Shown here: piece after piece, positions 10,991-22,154 of the stretch
Layout: the number at the start of each line of letters is the position of its first letter
How positions within the stretch are numbered: position 1 is the first letter of the stretch
Assembly (NCBI GenBank): GCA_029215795.1
Contig: JARDYH010000005.1
Location: 32,556,001 to 32,620,000 of the forward strand
Source of the DNA: Anniella stebbinsi
Taxonomy: Eukaryota > Chordata > Lepidosauria > Squamata > Anniellidae
Direction of reading: 5' to 3'
DNA: 64,000 nucleotides
Made by a program: the position numbers and the translations under genes
Notes under the pieces: model-generated
What the model saw: the letters and a program-made list of their open reading frames with translations, nothing else
Databases searched by the model: none
What the model was told of the DNA's origin: nothing

Positions 10991-12502
10991 TAAAACATTG
11001 AACTAGTGTTGCAGACAGTAACTCAGTAATTCGATGGACAGCCTCCACAACCACCATATTTCTTTGCTTAAGTGCTCTCCATAGCCCCTCCACTAATTAT
11101 CTTTCTCCTCTCATATCCAGACTAGTGGTTTTGATTCTTCCCACTCTATTAATCTAAAATTATTTCTAGGCTGCCTTTAAGAGTGGAACTGTGGGGTGCC
11201 TAAAGGTCTCCTGCTGTCATTGAAGACTGCCTTTTCTCACTTGCTTACACTTCTTCTGCAGAAATAGCTCCGGGTTTGAAGGGTCCCTCCAGCAGTTCTC
11301 CTCCTAAATCACTGGGTCCCCCTTGGAGGTTCATCTGGGAGCAGCAAAGACTAGCAGCAATGTTTTTCTGAGCATTGAGAGTCCCCCAGTGTGAGGCTGG
11401 GGAGCACCATTTAAATTTCTCACCACACCCAGAAGTAATACTATGTTGAGGGTATTGTTGGTCATTAAAATGGCAGCATCCTATTTCTTCCAGAGCCACT
11501 GGGGTGGTCACGTTTAATTGGGTCTCAGGATAGGTATAAGAGATAGGCCCTACTGGGCCTGCCTTTATTCCTGGAACTTCCTCCAAGAACACCAGCATGG
11601 TGCCACCTCTGTGTCTTCCTTAACTTCTTGCATGAAGCCTTGGGTTTAACCTCCTTAGTTTCTAATCTTTCCCTGAATCTGCCTCACCATATTATATTAA
11701 TTCATTTTTTTACCATGCAGTGCATGTTTATGTTTAACTGCATTGAATTAAAAGATGCCAATCATTGTACGTTAGTTGCAGAGAAGCCCCCAAAACTGAA
11801 GCAGCTGCTACCTCTAGTTCTATCAATACCAAATAAACCATAGGATCTGTATGGTCATTCTAAAGGTTGCATTTAATAAGGTGGATTTTGTACTGAAGTA
11901 ACTATATACCCCCGAACATGATGCAATTCTTAAATCTTTCTATATATTAAGACGATATATCTCAGTATGGATTATTTGGTAGTAAAATATTAATACAGCA
12001 CTTTATCTCTATCGATATTTCCCCCTTCCTCATGAGCTGCACTGCCATCTTACGATATCTCCAGGAGACATTGGTTCTATAAACCTCTTTGTTGTAAAAT
12101 GTTCAATGAACCCCTTCCTTCCAGGCCAACAAAATTACGGCAAGGCAAATCTGTCCAGATGTTATTATCTAGTTTACACTAGGAATATAGCTTTTTTCTC
12201 TTCCTCCATATTTTTGAGATTCATCTTGGAAGGGGGAAAAACATCAATAAGCAACTGCATTGATTTATACAGAGTTCTGCAGGTTCAGTAATATATAGCA
12301 GCACCATCTCTTTAATATAGCAATTTTGGGTAAACAGAACTCTGCAGGGAACCCTGCAGCAGCCATGCAGAGTGATGCATAAACTGAACTGTTAAAAACG
12401 AGTCTTTCTTGGTCTTTTGCAGTACCACTCCATCAAAGGAGTGGTAGCGGTTGCAGCAGGTGGAAACCACTAGCTTAGAACCACTTTTACCATGAATGTT
12501 TG
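10991..12502. other. Gene-free sequence
   Basis: The longest frame is 117 codons on the minus strand (11245-11598). It has no recognisable domain and no splice or promoter context, so I do not call a gene. Confidence 0.45.
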
Positions 12503-12510
12503 GCATTTCT

Positions 12511-12830
12511 TAGGGTGTCCAGATAAAATCCAGGTCAGGGCTCATGTTACTTTAACAATTGTAGAGAAAAGGGAATTTCAGCCAATGTCATTTGTATGCA
12601 ATTAGTTCCTAGTGATATTCCCTCTTCATCACAACTGTTAAAGTTGCAGGGGCCCTGCCTTCTTTTGTATATGGTCTTTCTAGTATAGTGCATGTACCTT
12701 TAACTGTTGTGATGAAGAGGGAAAATCACCAGGAACTAATTGCATACAAATGACACTGGCTGAAATTCCCTTTTCTCTACAACTGTTAAAGTTACATGAG
12801 CCCTGACCTGGATTTTATCTGGTCACCCTA
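12511..12830. mobile_element. MITE family A copy 1, 320 bp, hAT-like
   Basis: The ends are TAGGGTGTCCAG and CTGGTCACCCTA. Perfect 8-bp duplication gcatttct lies at 12503-12510 and 12831-12838. The body is palindromic: CTTTAACAGTTGT and ACAACTGTTAAAG motifs alternate four times. Short open frames through these elements encode nothing real. Confidence 0.92.
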
Positions 12831-13003
12831 GCATTTCTTGAAGCACTTTGTTAATATTCTGCAACCGATGATAACACAGGAAGCAGTCTGTCTGCTCCAG
12901 TGGATAGAGGGGCCCAGTGCAGATATAATGCTGGCTCCTGTGAAAGCAGTTTCCACATAGGTAATCAGAGGCCAGCCTAAGAAGCACACACTCACCCTGC
13001 TGT

Positions 13004-13315
13004 TAGGGTGACCATATGAAAAGGAGGATAGGGCTCCTGTAGCTTTAACAGTTGAATAGAAAAGGGAATTTCAGCAGGTGTCATTTGTACGCATGCAACA
13101 CCTGGTGAAATTCCTTCTTCATCACAACAGTTAAATCTGCAAGAGTCTTGTTCTCTTTTGTAGGAGGGTGGAGCTCCTGCAGCTTTAACTGTTGTGCTGA
13201 AGAGGGAATTTCACCAGGTGCTGCATGCATACAAATGGCACCTGCTGAAATTCCCTTTTCTATTCAACTGTTAAAGATACAGGAGCCCTGTCCTCCTTTT
13301 CATATGGTCACTCTA
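13004..13315. mobile_element. MITE family A copy 2
   Basis: The ends are TAGGGTGACCATATGAAAAG and CATATGGTCACTCTA, with the same fourfold palindrome. The flanks ccctgctg and ccctgcct suggest a mutated duplication. Confidence 0.88.
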
Positions 13316-13445
13316 CCCTGCCTTTCTCTTATCCTCCCCAACTTACCTTGTCTAATACCCCTAGTTTAGCATTACTCTTGCACCAACACCAACCATTTCC
13401 TTTCAGTAGAGCTGTGCAAGTTCAAATCAAATCCTCATTAAAAAC

Positions 13446-13467
13446 AACAACAACAACAACAACAACC
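13446..13467. repeat. (AAC)n microsatellite
   Basis: Seven AAC units. Confidence 0.9.
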
Positions 13468-13485
13468 ACAACCAGACAAACCTAG

Positions 13486-13725
13486 ACCAGATCCACAACT
13501 TATATTATATCAATACAATCCCATCACGGTGGTGCTATATCCCTCTTGCACATGTATACCTCGTAGCACACACAATGACATCTGTTGCTGTATTTTGAAT
13601 AATAAGGAATGAAAAGCAGGAAATGATGCAAGAAAAGCAGTATACAGAATGTGTAATGCACCCCGACAGTTATCAGTACACTTCAATACCACTATAAAGT
13701 AGTAACGTAGATCTAGTCCTGGCCA
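13486..13725. mobile_element. MITE family F relative
   Basis: The ends are AGACCAGATCCAC and GTAGATCTAGTCCTGGCC. The interior, read on the minus strand (TATAGTGGTATTGAAGTG, ACTGATAACTG), matches family F at 24965 and 62195. A partial inverted relative is at 53525-53690. Confidence 0.65.
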
Positions 13726-14211
13726 CACATCTAATAAAGTGGGTTCTAGTCCCCAAAAGCATAGGCCATTATAGGTTTATTTGTATTTAAGGTACTACAG
13801 AACTTTTGCTCTTTGCTAAAGTAGACTGACACAGCAAAGCCCTCTGGAAGTTAGGGCTTGACAAGTTGCCTGGAACATAGGAAAAGATAGGTTAGGGAAC
13901 AGTTTGTGAAAGCATGGGATAACTTCATTTAGACTATATAGCATCAAGCTTATGAAAAAGAAAGTGGCCAGATATTTTTTAAAAATGTTTACCACAGAGG
14001 AAGTATAATAAAATCCTACCCATTGTATGGCAAATTTCTCAGACCTGGTCAATACATTGATTTACATAGTTAAAACCAAAAGAATTCAAGGTATCATGCA
14101 AAAACAAGTTCTCACTTACATTGTGAGTGCAGGAAACCAGCCCAGCTGAATTATCTACATGGTTCATCAGTTCAAGTGAGCCACTGTAGAAAAAGTGCCT
14201 ATCTACACTGT

Positions 14212-14716
14212 GGCTTTAGTTCGGACAACACGATAATCAACGGAGGAGGGAAGAGGCAACTGTCAATTGTGCTGATTATTGTGTCGTGTGGCGGGCAGCA
14301 CACAACGCACACACAACTGACAGTACGCTATTTCGGGCAATTAAACAATGGAGAAAAACAACAGGCTGCTCAGTTGTTTATCCCGAAATCCGTTGATTAA
14401 AGTGTCGTGTGTCAGGAAACCCCCCCCCCCCTCTCTCCATGTACTATTCCACTAGGTCATAGAGTTCCCAGCAGGAGGGGCCAAACCCCTCCCCCCCCCG
14501 CCCATTCCTCTACAGCTGGCAGAACTTGCAGTGCATGATAGGATACAGCCGGAGGACTGAGGGAGGGAGAAGATGCAGCAGCCCAGACGGACGCCGGGAA
14601 TTTCAGCCACGCGATGGGGGGGAGGGGCAACATGTGGTGTGGTGTCCACTGGCAAAATAATGCATGGTGAGTGTTATTAACCCTTCCGTTGTCTAAAGTG
14701 TCGTCCGGACTAAGCC
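14212..14716. mobile_element. Harbinger-like MITE, 505 bp, TGT duplication
   Basis: The left end GGCTTTAGTTCGGACAACAC and the reverse complement of the right end, GGCTTAGTCCGGACGACAC, form the inverted repeats. TGT flanks both sides. Internal copies of the CGTTGATT/GTGTCGTGTG string form hairpins. The core GGACAACAC is shared with the element at 46748. Confidence 0.65.
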
Positions 14717-15104
14717 TGTGTCTTAGATTAAGACAAAGTCTGAGCAGAGATTTAACAGCATACAGATTGACGTAACTCCCAAAACCTAGAGGGATAGTTA
14801 CCCTCTGTCGTTTAGGTTTGGGAGATCCTCTGTCAGAATGAACTACCTTTATACAAAGGTAATTGTTCAATTTTTTTTTTAAAGGCTTGGGTTCTATTCA
14901 TTCACTCAAGCACTTTTATTATTTACAAAACTAGAATAATATATCTTCAAAAAGTAATATAAATATTAAAAGAATAAAAATGAACCACATAGTAAACCCT
15001 ACAACCCTCACTCTCTCTAAGTGTCATTGGCTCAAAATGTAGGGACAAGCAGTTCATCCCAAAAGCTGGCGGGTTTCCAAGACTGGTTCCCCTTCTTCTC
15101 TAAC
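14717..15104. other. Gene-free sequence
   Basis: It contains a T10 run near 14870 and AT-rich sequence without a recognised element. Confidence 0.4.
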
Positions 15105-15190
15105 AGTGCAATTCTAGACATATCTACTCAAAAGTAAGTGAGTTCCAACAGGACTTACTTCCAGGTATGTGAATATAAGATTACAGTTTA
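15105..15190. repeat. Palindromic repeat family G
   Basis: It shows GTGCAATTCTAGACAT, TCTACTCAAAAGTAAG and GGACTTACTTCCAGG, a mutated copy of the family described at 9329. Confidence 0.6.
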
Positions 15191-15328
15191 AGTCTCTGTG
15201 CCACCACAGCCTCAAACACTAGGCTTAGACGAGCACACCCCTCTCAGGCTAAGCACCACCATTAAGCACCTGAGGGAAGGGTAAAAGAAACACCACTTTT
15301 CCCTTATAGCAGAGGGAAAAGGTTCTTC

Positions 15329-15787
15329 TGTGACTATACTGGGCTGAAGGTTTAATGTAATGTGTTTTCTTATGAACTAATAGAGCAGGTGACAAAGCCA
15401 AGCTGACACATGGTTTGTGGTAGCAAAAATAAAAGAAAATGTTTATTGTTGTTTACAGTTCTTAGTTCCTTCAAATTCAATTTAAAACCTGCTTATTCCT
15501 AATAATTCTAGTAATCTTAATCACAATCCTAAATCCTTAAAATCTTATATTGATTTACTCTTCACACACTCCTAACAAGAACACAAAACTAAACACAGCT
15601 ATCTTCAGCCTAACCACCCTCTACCCAACCAACTAACTGCCAAAACACTCCGTCACACAATATATATACTCCTCCCTCCTCCCTTTTCCAGCATTACCAG
15701 CCACACCCACTCAGTCCAAAATTCCGCACTCTCTAAACGCACTGATCCAGACATGCCTAAGGGGACATAACGTGGGGTATCGCCACA
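15329..15787 (-). mobile_element. Putative solo LTR, 459 bp
   Basis: On the minus strand it starts TGTGGCGATAC and ends GTATAGTCACA, so the two ends are inverted matches at 9 of 11 positions. A TATA-box-like GGAGTATATATA lies near 15660-15672, and AATAAA lies about 215 bp downstream (plus-strand TTTATT 15442-15447), giving the U3-R-U5 order. No clean target duplication is visible. Confidence 0.5.
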
Positions 15788-16049
15788 GTCTCCTTTTAGC
15801 GTTTCCATGATTCTGTACCAGAGGTTATCCTGCCTTTAGGTCGTGTCCAAGCAACCAGCATTATCTCTGCATTCTGGTTTTGAAGATTCATGTTATGGCT
15901 TCCCTTTCCATGCCCTTCCAAGGTCCTCCTCTCCAGCGCCACTTAAAAGAAACCAAAATGTTGTTGTCTTCTAGCTGTCTACAGGTTTGCAAGCATGTTT
16001 TAGAGGAAAGCAGGAAACAGGGAGACCACAATTCTTAGTTTATCATAGC

Positions 16050-16369
16050 TAGGCTGACCATATGAAAAGGAGGACAGGGCTCATGTAACTTTAACAGTTG
16101 TAGAGAAAAGGGAATTTCAGCCAGTGTCATTTCTATGCAATTAGTCCCTGGTGAAATTACCTCTTCATCACAACAGTTAAAGTTGCAGGCACTATACTAG
16201 AGTGACCATATACAAAAGAAGGCAGGGCCCCTGCAACTTTAATTGGTGTGATGAAGAGGGAATTTCACCAGGAACTAATTGCATACAAATGACACTGGCT
16301 GAAATCCCCTTTTCTCTACAACTGTTAAAGTTACATGAGCCCTGTCCTCCTTTTCATATGGTCAGCCTA
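16050..16369. mobile_element. MITE family A copy 3, 320 bp
   Basis: The ends are TAGGCTGACCATATG and CATATGGTCAGCCTA, with perfect 8-bp duplication atcatagc at 16042-16049 and 16370-16377. Confidence 0.93.
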
Positions 16370-16377
16370 ATCATAGC

Positions 16378-17535
16378 AGCCACATTAGCCAATTTCCACT
16401 TGTATGAATGAGATTATTACCTCTATTAAACTGATATGGTACATGGTGTGGGATATGTTGCTTTTCCATCAGGTAACATACAGGGCTAAGCAATTATATA
16501 TATAATCCAGTAGGCACATATAAAGCCTAGGCACATATATTTAATCCAATAATTAATAAGCTAAAGCAATTTAGGAGGCACATAAGATGCCAAATGCACA
16601 GTAGTCAGAAAAAGGGCAGAAGAGCATGAGCTAAAGATAGGAACATACAGTGGAGCAGAATTGTCAGGTGTCTGTGACCTTTGAAGCATGAAGAAAGGCA
16701 GGAGACATCATGGGGGCTGTTTTGTCATGAGATGGAACTTAGCTAATGCAAGTAGGAAACACAGGTGTCTGTGGTTGGAAGCGGATGTGTGATCGTAGGG
16801 AACACAGGTAGAAATAACTAGACCATGACAGCAGGTCAAGCTCTGCTAAGATTGCTTGCAATTATAGAGGAAACAGATGATATGTGTGGGTGTAAAAGTG
16901 TGGAGGAGAGGGGAGGATGAACAAAGGCGGGGATTTTAGTATTATAATCAGGCGTATCGGATAGGCTGTAACTTGTTATAGGAGGAACCTTTTCCGGCCG
17001 GGAACAGGGAATAAATGGTGTGTGATTTATGATTTTCAGTGTGTGCCAAGCTTGCATAGCCACACCCCTTTTGCAAAAGGCTGTTCTTGGCAACAAAGAA
17101 ATTTGCTTCAACTTCCCAGGTTGTATTTTCCTTTTCTGAAACAGAATGGGCATTTCTAACAATGGCAACCATGTAGTGGTTTAACAATGGTATTAGCAAT
17201 TTAAATGTCAAGGCTTCCCCCCAAAAACCCAGTCATGGTAGTGAAGGTGCTGAGAATTCTCCTAGCCTCCCCTACAGAACTACAGTTCCCAGAGTTCCCT
17301 GGGGAAAAAGAAATATTGATTAAATCAGTTTAAGTTTGTGGTATAGATATGGGCAATCCTTACATTAGAACTGAAGGCCTAGTTTAAAGCTCCAGGGGCA
17401 ACCTTCTTTTCCTAGTCCTAATGGCTCAACCCCCCACCCAGGAAACCTGAAGCATCCATTTGTATGTCTGGGTAAATGCTTCCTTACTGCGCTGTAAAAA
17501 CAAAACAAGACAAAACAAAAACACCCATTATTCAA
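16378..17535. other. Gene-free sequence with a short repeat scrap
   Basis: The longest frame is 110 codons on the minus strand (16836-17168), without recognised homology. ACTACAGTTCCCAGAGTTCC at 17280-17299 is a string I know from dispersed reptile repeats. Confidence 0.4.
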
Positions 17536-17880
17536 AGATTGTCATCAGACAAGCGTTTTATAGCACGCTCATTACTGGGCACTCATGGATTTTTGCAAGT
17601 CCTATTCACAATGCTGCTCACCTCCTGCACATTTCCTGCTCCTTCTGCTCGTTTTCTCCATCTCAAAAAAAAAAAAAAAAAAGACCCAGGGAAATCCAAT
17701 TTTCCCCCCTGTAGCAAAACATGCCACCATTTCCTGCTGTGTGCAAGAAAAGCAGCACAAAAATGAACACCCACTGAATGGGCCACACAATATTTGGTTG
17801 TTTGTCCCTATTGTGGGACAGAAGCACAATTCAAAGCGATGGGAAGGAAATGTAATTCCCCCCATCTGAAGCTCAAAAAA
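17536..17880. mobile_element. MITE family C copy 1
   Basis: It is collinear with 51398-51760 and the interrupted copy at 60629-61320: CATCAGAC, CACTCATGGATTTTTGCA, ATTTCCTGCTGTGTGCA, CCCACTGAATGGGCCAC, TGTGGGACAGAAGCAC. It includes an A18 run near 17665. Spurious frames on both strands pass through it. Confidence 0.75.
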
Positions 17881-18370
17881 GAACAATAAGATGAAAAATG
17901 CAAACAATTTCACTCCACCCGAGTCCCAGTCTGCCCAGGTACCATTTAAAGGCAGCAAATTGTCAATTATTTGGCAGCCCCAAGCCTCCTCTTGGCTCCT
18001 AAGAGAGATTCAGGGATAAGCTTGCTAATAAGAATCTCTTCATAGCTCTTTAATACCCCCAATAGCAACAGGGCGTAGCTCTAATCAACAACTATCAACT
18101 ATCGTCATAGCCATAGAGGCTAGCGCACATGTGCAACTTTCACAGTGGATAAGAGGTTAGGAGGAGGCAGTTGTTGTTCTAAGCCCCCACACTTTTTAGC
18201 AACAATTAGGGGTCTTAACAGTAGAGACCCTCCCACCCTCCAGGTCTGCTTAGATCCCAAATAGGTAAATAAAAATACACGCACACACAAATTGCAGTGA
18301 CCTTGAATTTTATTTCCTGAATGTCGCTGTTTTAACAGGGATTCAAAGGCAAAGAGAGCACCCCTTCCTG
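17881..18370. other. Gene-free sequence
   Basis: Only an 87-codon minus frame (18120-18383) without homology is present. Confidence 0.4.
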
Positions 18371-18373
18371 CTC

Positions 18374-18560
18374 TCTCTCCCACTGGCTGCCTATTTGCTA
18401 CCGGGCCAGGTTTAAGGTTTTTGTACTAGTGTACAAAGCCCTAAGGAACTTGGGACCAGGATACCTGAGATAGCACCTTCTCCCTGATCAACCTGCCCGG
18501 TTACTGAGATCATTCAAGGGCCTGCTCCTGGTGGTTTCACATAGACCTATCATAGACCAA
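18374..18560 (+). mobile_element. LINE reverse-transcriptase C-terminal fragment
   Basis: In shifted frames it reads the L2/CR1 string HWLP-I-CYRARFKV followed by YKAL and GPGYLRD-like codons (CACTGGCTGCCTATTTGCTA ... GGACCAGGATACCTGAGA). It is broken by stops. Confidence 0.6.
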
Positions 18561-18575
18561 TTGGAGTAGGGTGAC

Positions 18576-18892
18576 TAGGCGGACCATATGAAAAGGACAG
18601 GGCTCATGTAACTTTAACAGTTGTAGAGAAAAGGGAATTTCAGCCAGTGTCATTTGTATGCAGTTAGTTCCTGGTGAAATTCCCTCTTCATCACAACAGT
18701 TAAAGTTGCAGGCACTATACTAGAGTGACCATATACAAAAGAAGGCAGGGCCCCTGCAACCTTAACTGTTGTGATGAAGAGGGAATTTCACCAGGAACTA
18801 ATTGCATACAAATGACACCGGCTGAAATTCCCTTTTCTCTACAACTGTTAAAGTTACATGAGCCCTGTCCTCCTTTTCATATGGTCAGCATA
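18576..18892. mobile_element. MITE family A copy 4, nested, 317 bp
   Basis: The ends are TAGGCGGACCATATG and CATATGGTCAGCATA. The 8-bp duplication agggtgac (18568-18575, 18893-18900) is perfect and is itself part of the host element's terminal repeat. Confidence 0.92.
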
Positions 18893-19658
18893 AGGGTGAC
18901 CATATTTTGGAAACCAAAATGGAGGACAACATGGCTGCCCCAAGGGGGCATGCCCACGAACATGGCAATCCCAAAGGGGGGGGGGGTGCCCACCAAAACA
19001 TGGCCTTGGTCACATGTCTGATTTCACGGCATACAATTAAGACAAACCTGTTCTACACAACATCTTCATGTTAAAATCACTAAAATAAAGAACAAGTGAG
19101 ACATTCAATGTATCTGAAATTAACTTTACTCACTCCTACTTTTGTAGCTTTTGCTGTACTTTGAAGCTTTTGCTCTACTCTGTGTGATACAGTCTCCCCT
19201 TCCCTCAAATATCTTTTCTGGCTGCAAATCCTTCACTGGATGACCGTAGTCCCAACTTTCCTAACATTTAACACTCTTTCCCCATCACTTTTCTCTTATC
19301 CATATTCACAGAATCAGCATACTGCTACCACTGAACAAATGAAGCAGTTGACAAGTGCAGAAAAATCTAGTACAACAAACTAGCAACTTACCATACATGA
19401 AGAGTATAAAATACGATTACACTGCAAACTTTAGCCATGGAGCTCCCCCGCCTCTTCCGCGCAGGCGTCCGGGCTCCTCGGGGGTCGTCGCCATTGCGAC
19501 TAGCCCCGACGAGGCCAGAGGCCGCACGGAAGAGGCGGGGGAGGGCCGATTACATCACTTCCGGATCCGGCCCTCTCCCGTCCCTTCCGCGCGGCCTCTG
19601 GCCTCACGAGCCCGGCAGCGGTGGTGGAGGACCCAGCGGCGGCAGACCCGGACGCCCC

Positions 19659-19922
19659 AGCAGGTAAGTGCCCCGCGTCCCGCGCCTCACGCTCCTTACC
19701 CGCAGGGGCGTTTGCTTCCCTCCGGTGCTCGAATCTACTGAGAAACAGGTTTCACGGCCTGTCTCTCAGTATCGCGCCAGGTGATGACGTCATCACCCGG
19801 CGCGCTACTGAGGGACAGGCCGCGAAGCCTGTTTCTCAGTAGATTCGAGCACCGGACGAAAGCGGACGCCCCTGCGGGTAAGGAGCGTGAGGCGCGAGGG
19901 AGGGCACTTACCTGCTGGGGCG
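19659..19922. repeat. Large CpG-rich hairpin, about 130-bp arms
   Basis: Arms run from CCAGCAGGTAAGTG to CACTTACCTGCTGG around the centre GTGATGACGTCATCAC. The loop region includes TGACGTCA, a CRE-type site. GTAAGT-like strings at both outer edges resemble splice donors by chance. Confidence 0.8.
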
Positions 19923-20100
19923 GCCACTTCCCGTGCTCCTCCGCCGCCGCCGCCGCCGGGTCTACCGCCGCTCCTCGCTTGCTGCCACCGCCGCGTGACC
20001 CCCCGCCACCCCGGTTTGCCCCCACCGCCCCCCGGTTGGGCCGGTTTGCCCCAGGTTTCCCGGTTAGGACCGGGAAACCCCGAGCCATCTGGTCACCCTA

Positions 20101-21240
20101 GACTAAAGGCTTGTTGCAGTCACTTCTCACCTCTTAGCTTGTTTCAACTTCTGGTGTATTAGTGAGACACTGATCTAAAAATGTGTCATTATATCTCTGG
20201 TTCATTAGCCATGTAAACAAAACCATGGTCAGTAGCAATACAAAGAAAGCCAGAACAGATGCCCATTATCACAATGCTAGACAAGGATATTTCCCTCCCT
20301 TTATCCAAGTATATCCTGAATTTACACTGCCTCAGTGTGTACAGAACAGAAATCCTAGTCAGGGGCCCAAAGAAAACTGCCCAAAGAAACTTTAGAAATA
20401 ACTCCTGTTGATTTCAATAAAGCTTACTCCCAGATAAATGAATGTAGGATTGCAGCCTCTTCACATCTGTTCACCTTACTCTAGCAAGTGCAAGGCTCTC
20501 CTGTCAAGGACACCTATGCACTCACAGAACCTGGCCTCCTAGATCATGCAACCAGTAGGTGCTCTCCGCAAAGATGCTTTCAGAGCCTAGGAGATCCAAA
20601 CACACTCAAACAAGTCAAGCCAAGCCATGCTATGCTGGGACAGAACAATTCTGGGACAAGACAATACTTTGCACGCGACCAGACATAACAGTCATACATA
20701 TAAAAGAAAAACACAACTACCTCATTGACATAGCAATACCTAATGACAAAAATGTTGCAGAAAAGGAAGAGAAAAAGAGAGACCCAGCAAAGAGGTTAGG
20801 AAATCTTGCTCATGTTGGCATGGGTTGAGATATTTTGCTGGTCAGAATTTTCATCAGTAGAACTGCAATGGAAATACTGTAATGGAAATGTCTTTAGGAC
20901 TTTTAACAATTTTACTTTGGGCTTTCAGACTTCAGAAACTTCAGGTGGACAATATGAAATAACTAGCAATTACAGGAGAAGGGAAAAACCCTTCTCCAGC
21001 CACCCCACCCACCATGCCCATTGGTGCAAGTGCTAACAGTTAGATCCAAAAGATCAGTGAATTAATTGGAAAATTCATTAAAGGTCTGACACGAGTTTTG
21101 AGAATTAATTGAGGAAAAACATAGAATATACAATATACAATGTGGATCTAGACTCCAGATCAGCTAGATATGATCTTGTGAAGATGAATAAACTGAGGAG
21201 GAATATAACTTTCTAAAAAAAACTTAGAACTCTATGTATT
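20101..21240. other. Gene-free sequence with a family G scrap
   Basis: CTTACTCCCAGATAAATG and GTAGGATTGCAGCC at 20425-20459 are one arm of the family G palindrome. Otherwise only chance frames up to 89 codons occur. Confidence 0.4.
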
Positions 21241-21242
21241 TC

Positions 21243-21362
21243 AGCCTTCCCCAACCCGATCCTCTCCAAATGTATTTGACTATGCCTCCTTTCTGGTCAT
21301 GCTGACTGGGCATTGGGAGTTTTATCCAACACATCTGGAGAGAACCAGCTTGGGGGAGGATA
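21243..21362. repeat. Palindromic repeat family H
   Basis: The arms CAGCCTTCCCCAACC and CCAACACATCTGGAGAG ... CAGCTTGGGGGAGG are imperfect inverse copies. The family recurs at 26597, 34342, 42247 and 61924. Confidence 0.6.
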
Positions 21363-21924
21363 TTATATTTAACAAGAGTCGTCTGTTTTTGTACAGTTAC
21401 TAAAAGGATAAACCAAATGCCAGCACTTGTAAATATCACATAAATGAAGTAAAAACACCATGGCCAGTAACAACCATACTTCAATAGAGACGGATAATAA
21501 CTTATGTTATCATGATGTTTAAAAGACCCATCAAAATTGCATCAATTTATTTTGCCTTTCACACAGCCATCTAATATGATACCATTGCAGTTTTATATTC
21601 CTTTTCTAAATTGATTCACGGTTTATTCAAAGAAGAAGTGGTAAATAACTATTGCTAATAAGTCAATTCATACATAAATATATTACAATGTTCTCCTCCA
21701 ACAAAGCAATCAAAGAAAAGCAAACGGGTGAGGTAACCAGACAAAGGGACTGCTTTGAAGCCTGTTTTCTGTTCTGGCAAAACACCTGTTTTCCAGAAAG
21801 CTAAACCAATTTCCTCAAATCGTCTCTAAATATATTCTTAGAAAATTAATTCACTCAAATGTATTTCCCCTAAAAGGAAATATCAACTCCATACCTCCCC
21901 TAACTTACACACACAAAACTTCAC

Positions 21925-22150
21925 TCCCCCATACACACAGAAACACACAAAGTCCCTCAGGATCAGCCACCCTAAAACACACGCACACGCACCCATTCAT
22001 AGAAAACAACCATGCACCCCATTCACCCATCACACATTCCCAACACACACAGAAACATACGAAGACCCTCAGGATCAGCCACCCCAAAACACACGCACAA
22101 ACACCCATTCAACCATGCACCCCATTCACACACACACACCCCTTTCCTTA
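21925..22150. repeat. 112-bp CA-rich minisatellite, about two units
   Basis: CCTCAGGATCAGCCACCC and CAACCATGCACCCCATTCA recur at a spacing of 112 bases, with CA runs between them. Confidence 0.8.
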
Positions 22151-22154
22151 CCCA

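Larger units (their letters stand above)
18567..20100. mobile_element. GC-rich TIR element interrupted by a nested MITE
   Basis: The left end TAGGGTGAC is split by MITE A copy 4 and resumes at 18901 with CATATTTTGG. The right end is TGGTCACCCTA at 20090-20100. The interior (19437-20090) is CpG-dense and consists of nested hairpins: CCCCCGCCTCTTCCG/CGGAAGAGGCGGGGG, a hairpin of about 260 bp centred on GTGATGACGTCATCAC, and GGTTTCCCGGT/ACCGGGAAACC. The frames of 70-128 codons here are side effects of GC content. Outer flanks show no clear duplication. Confidence 0.65.

Noticed and set aside
11245..11598. A 117-codon minus-strand frame as a possible gene or retroelement protein
   Set aside because: No domain, no supporting context and no similarity that I recognise; length is compatible with chance.
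19659..19922. A first exon with GTAAGT splice donors and a CpG-island promoter
   Set aside because: The GTAAGT strings are mirrored in the two arms of a hairpin inside a TIR element, so symmetry explains them better than a gene.
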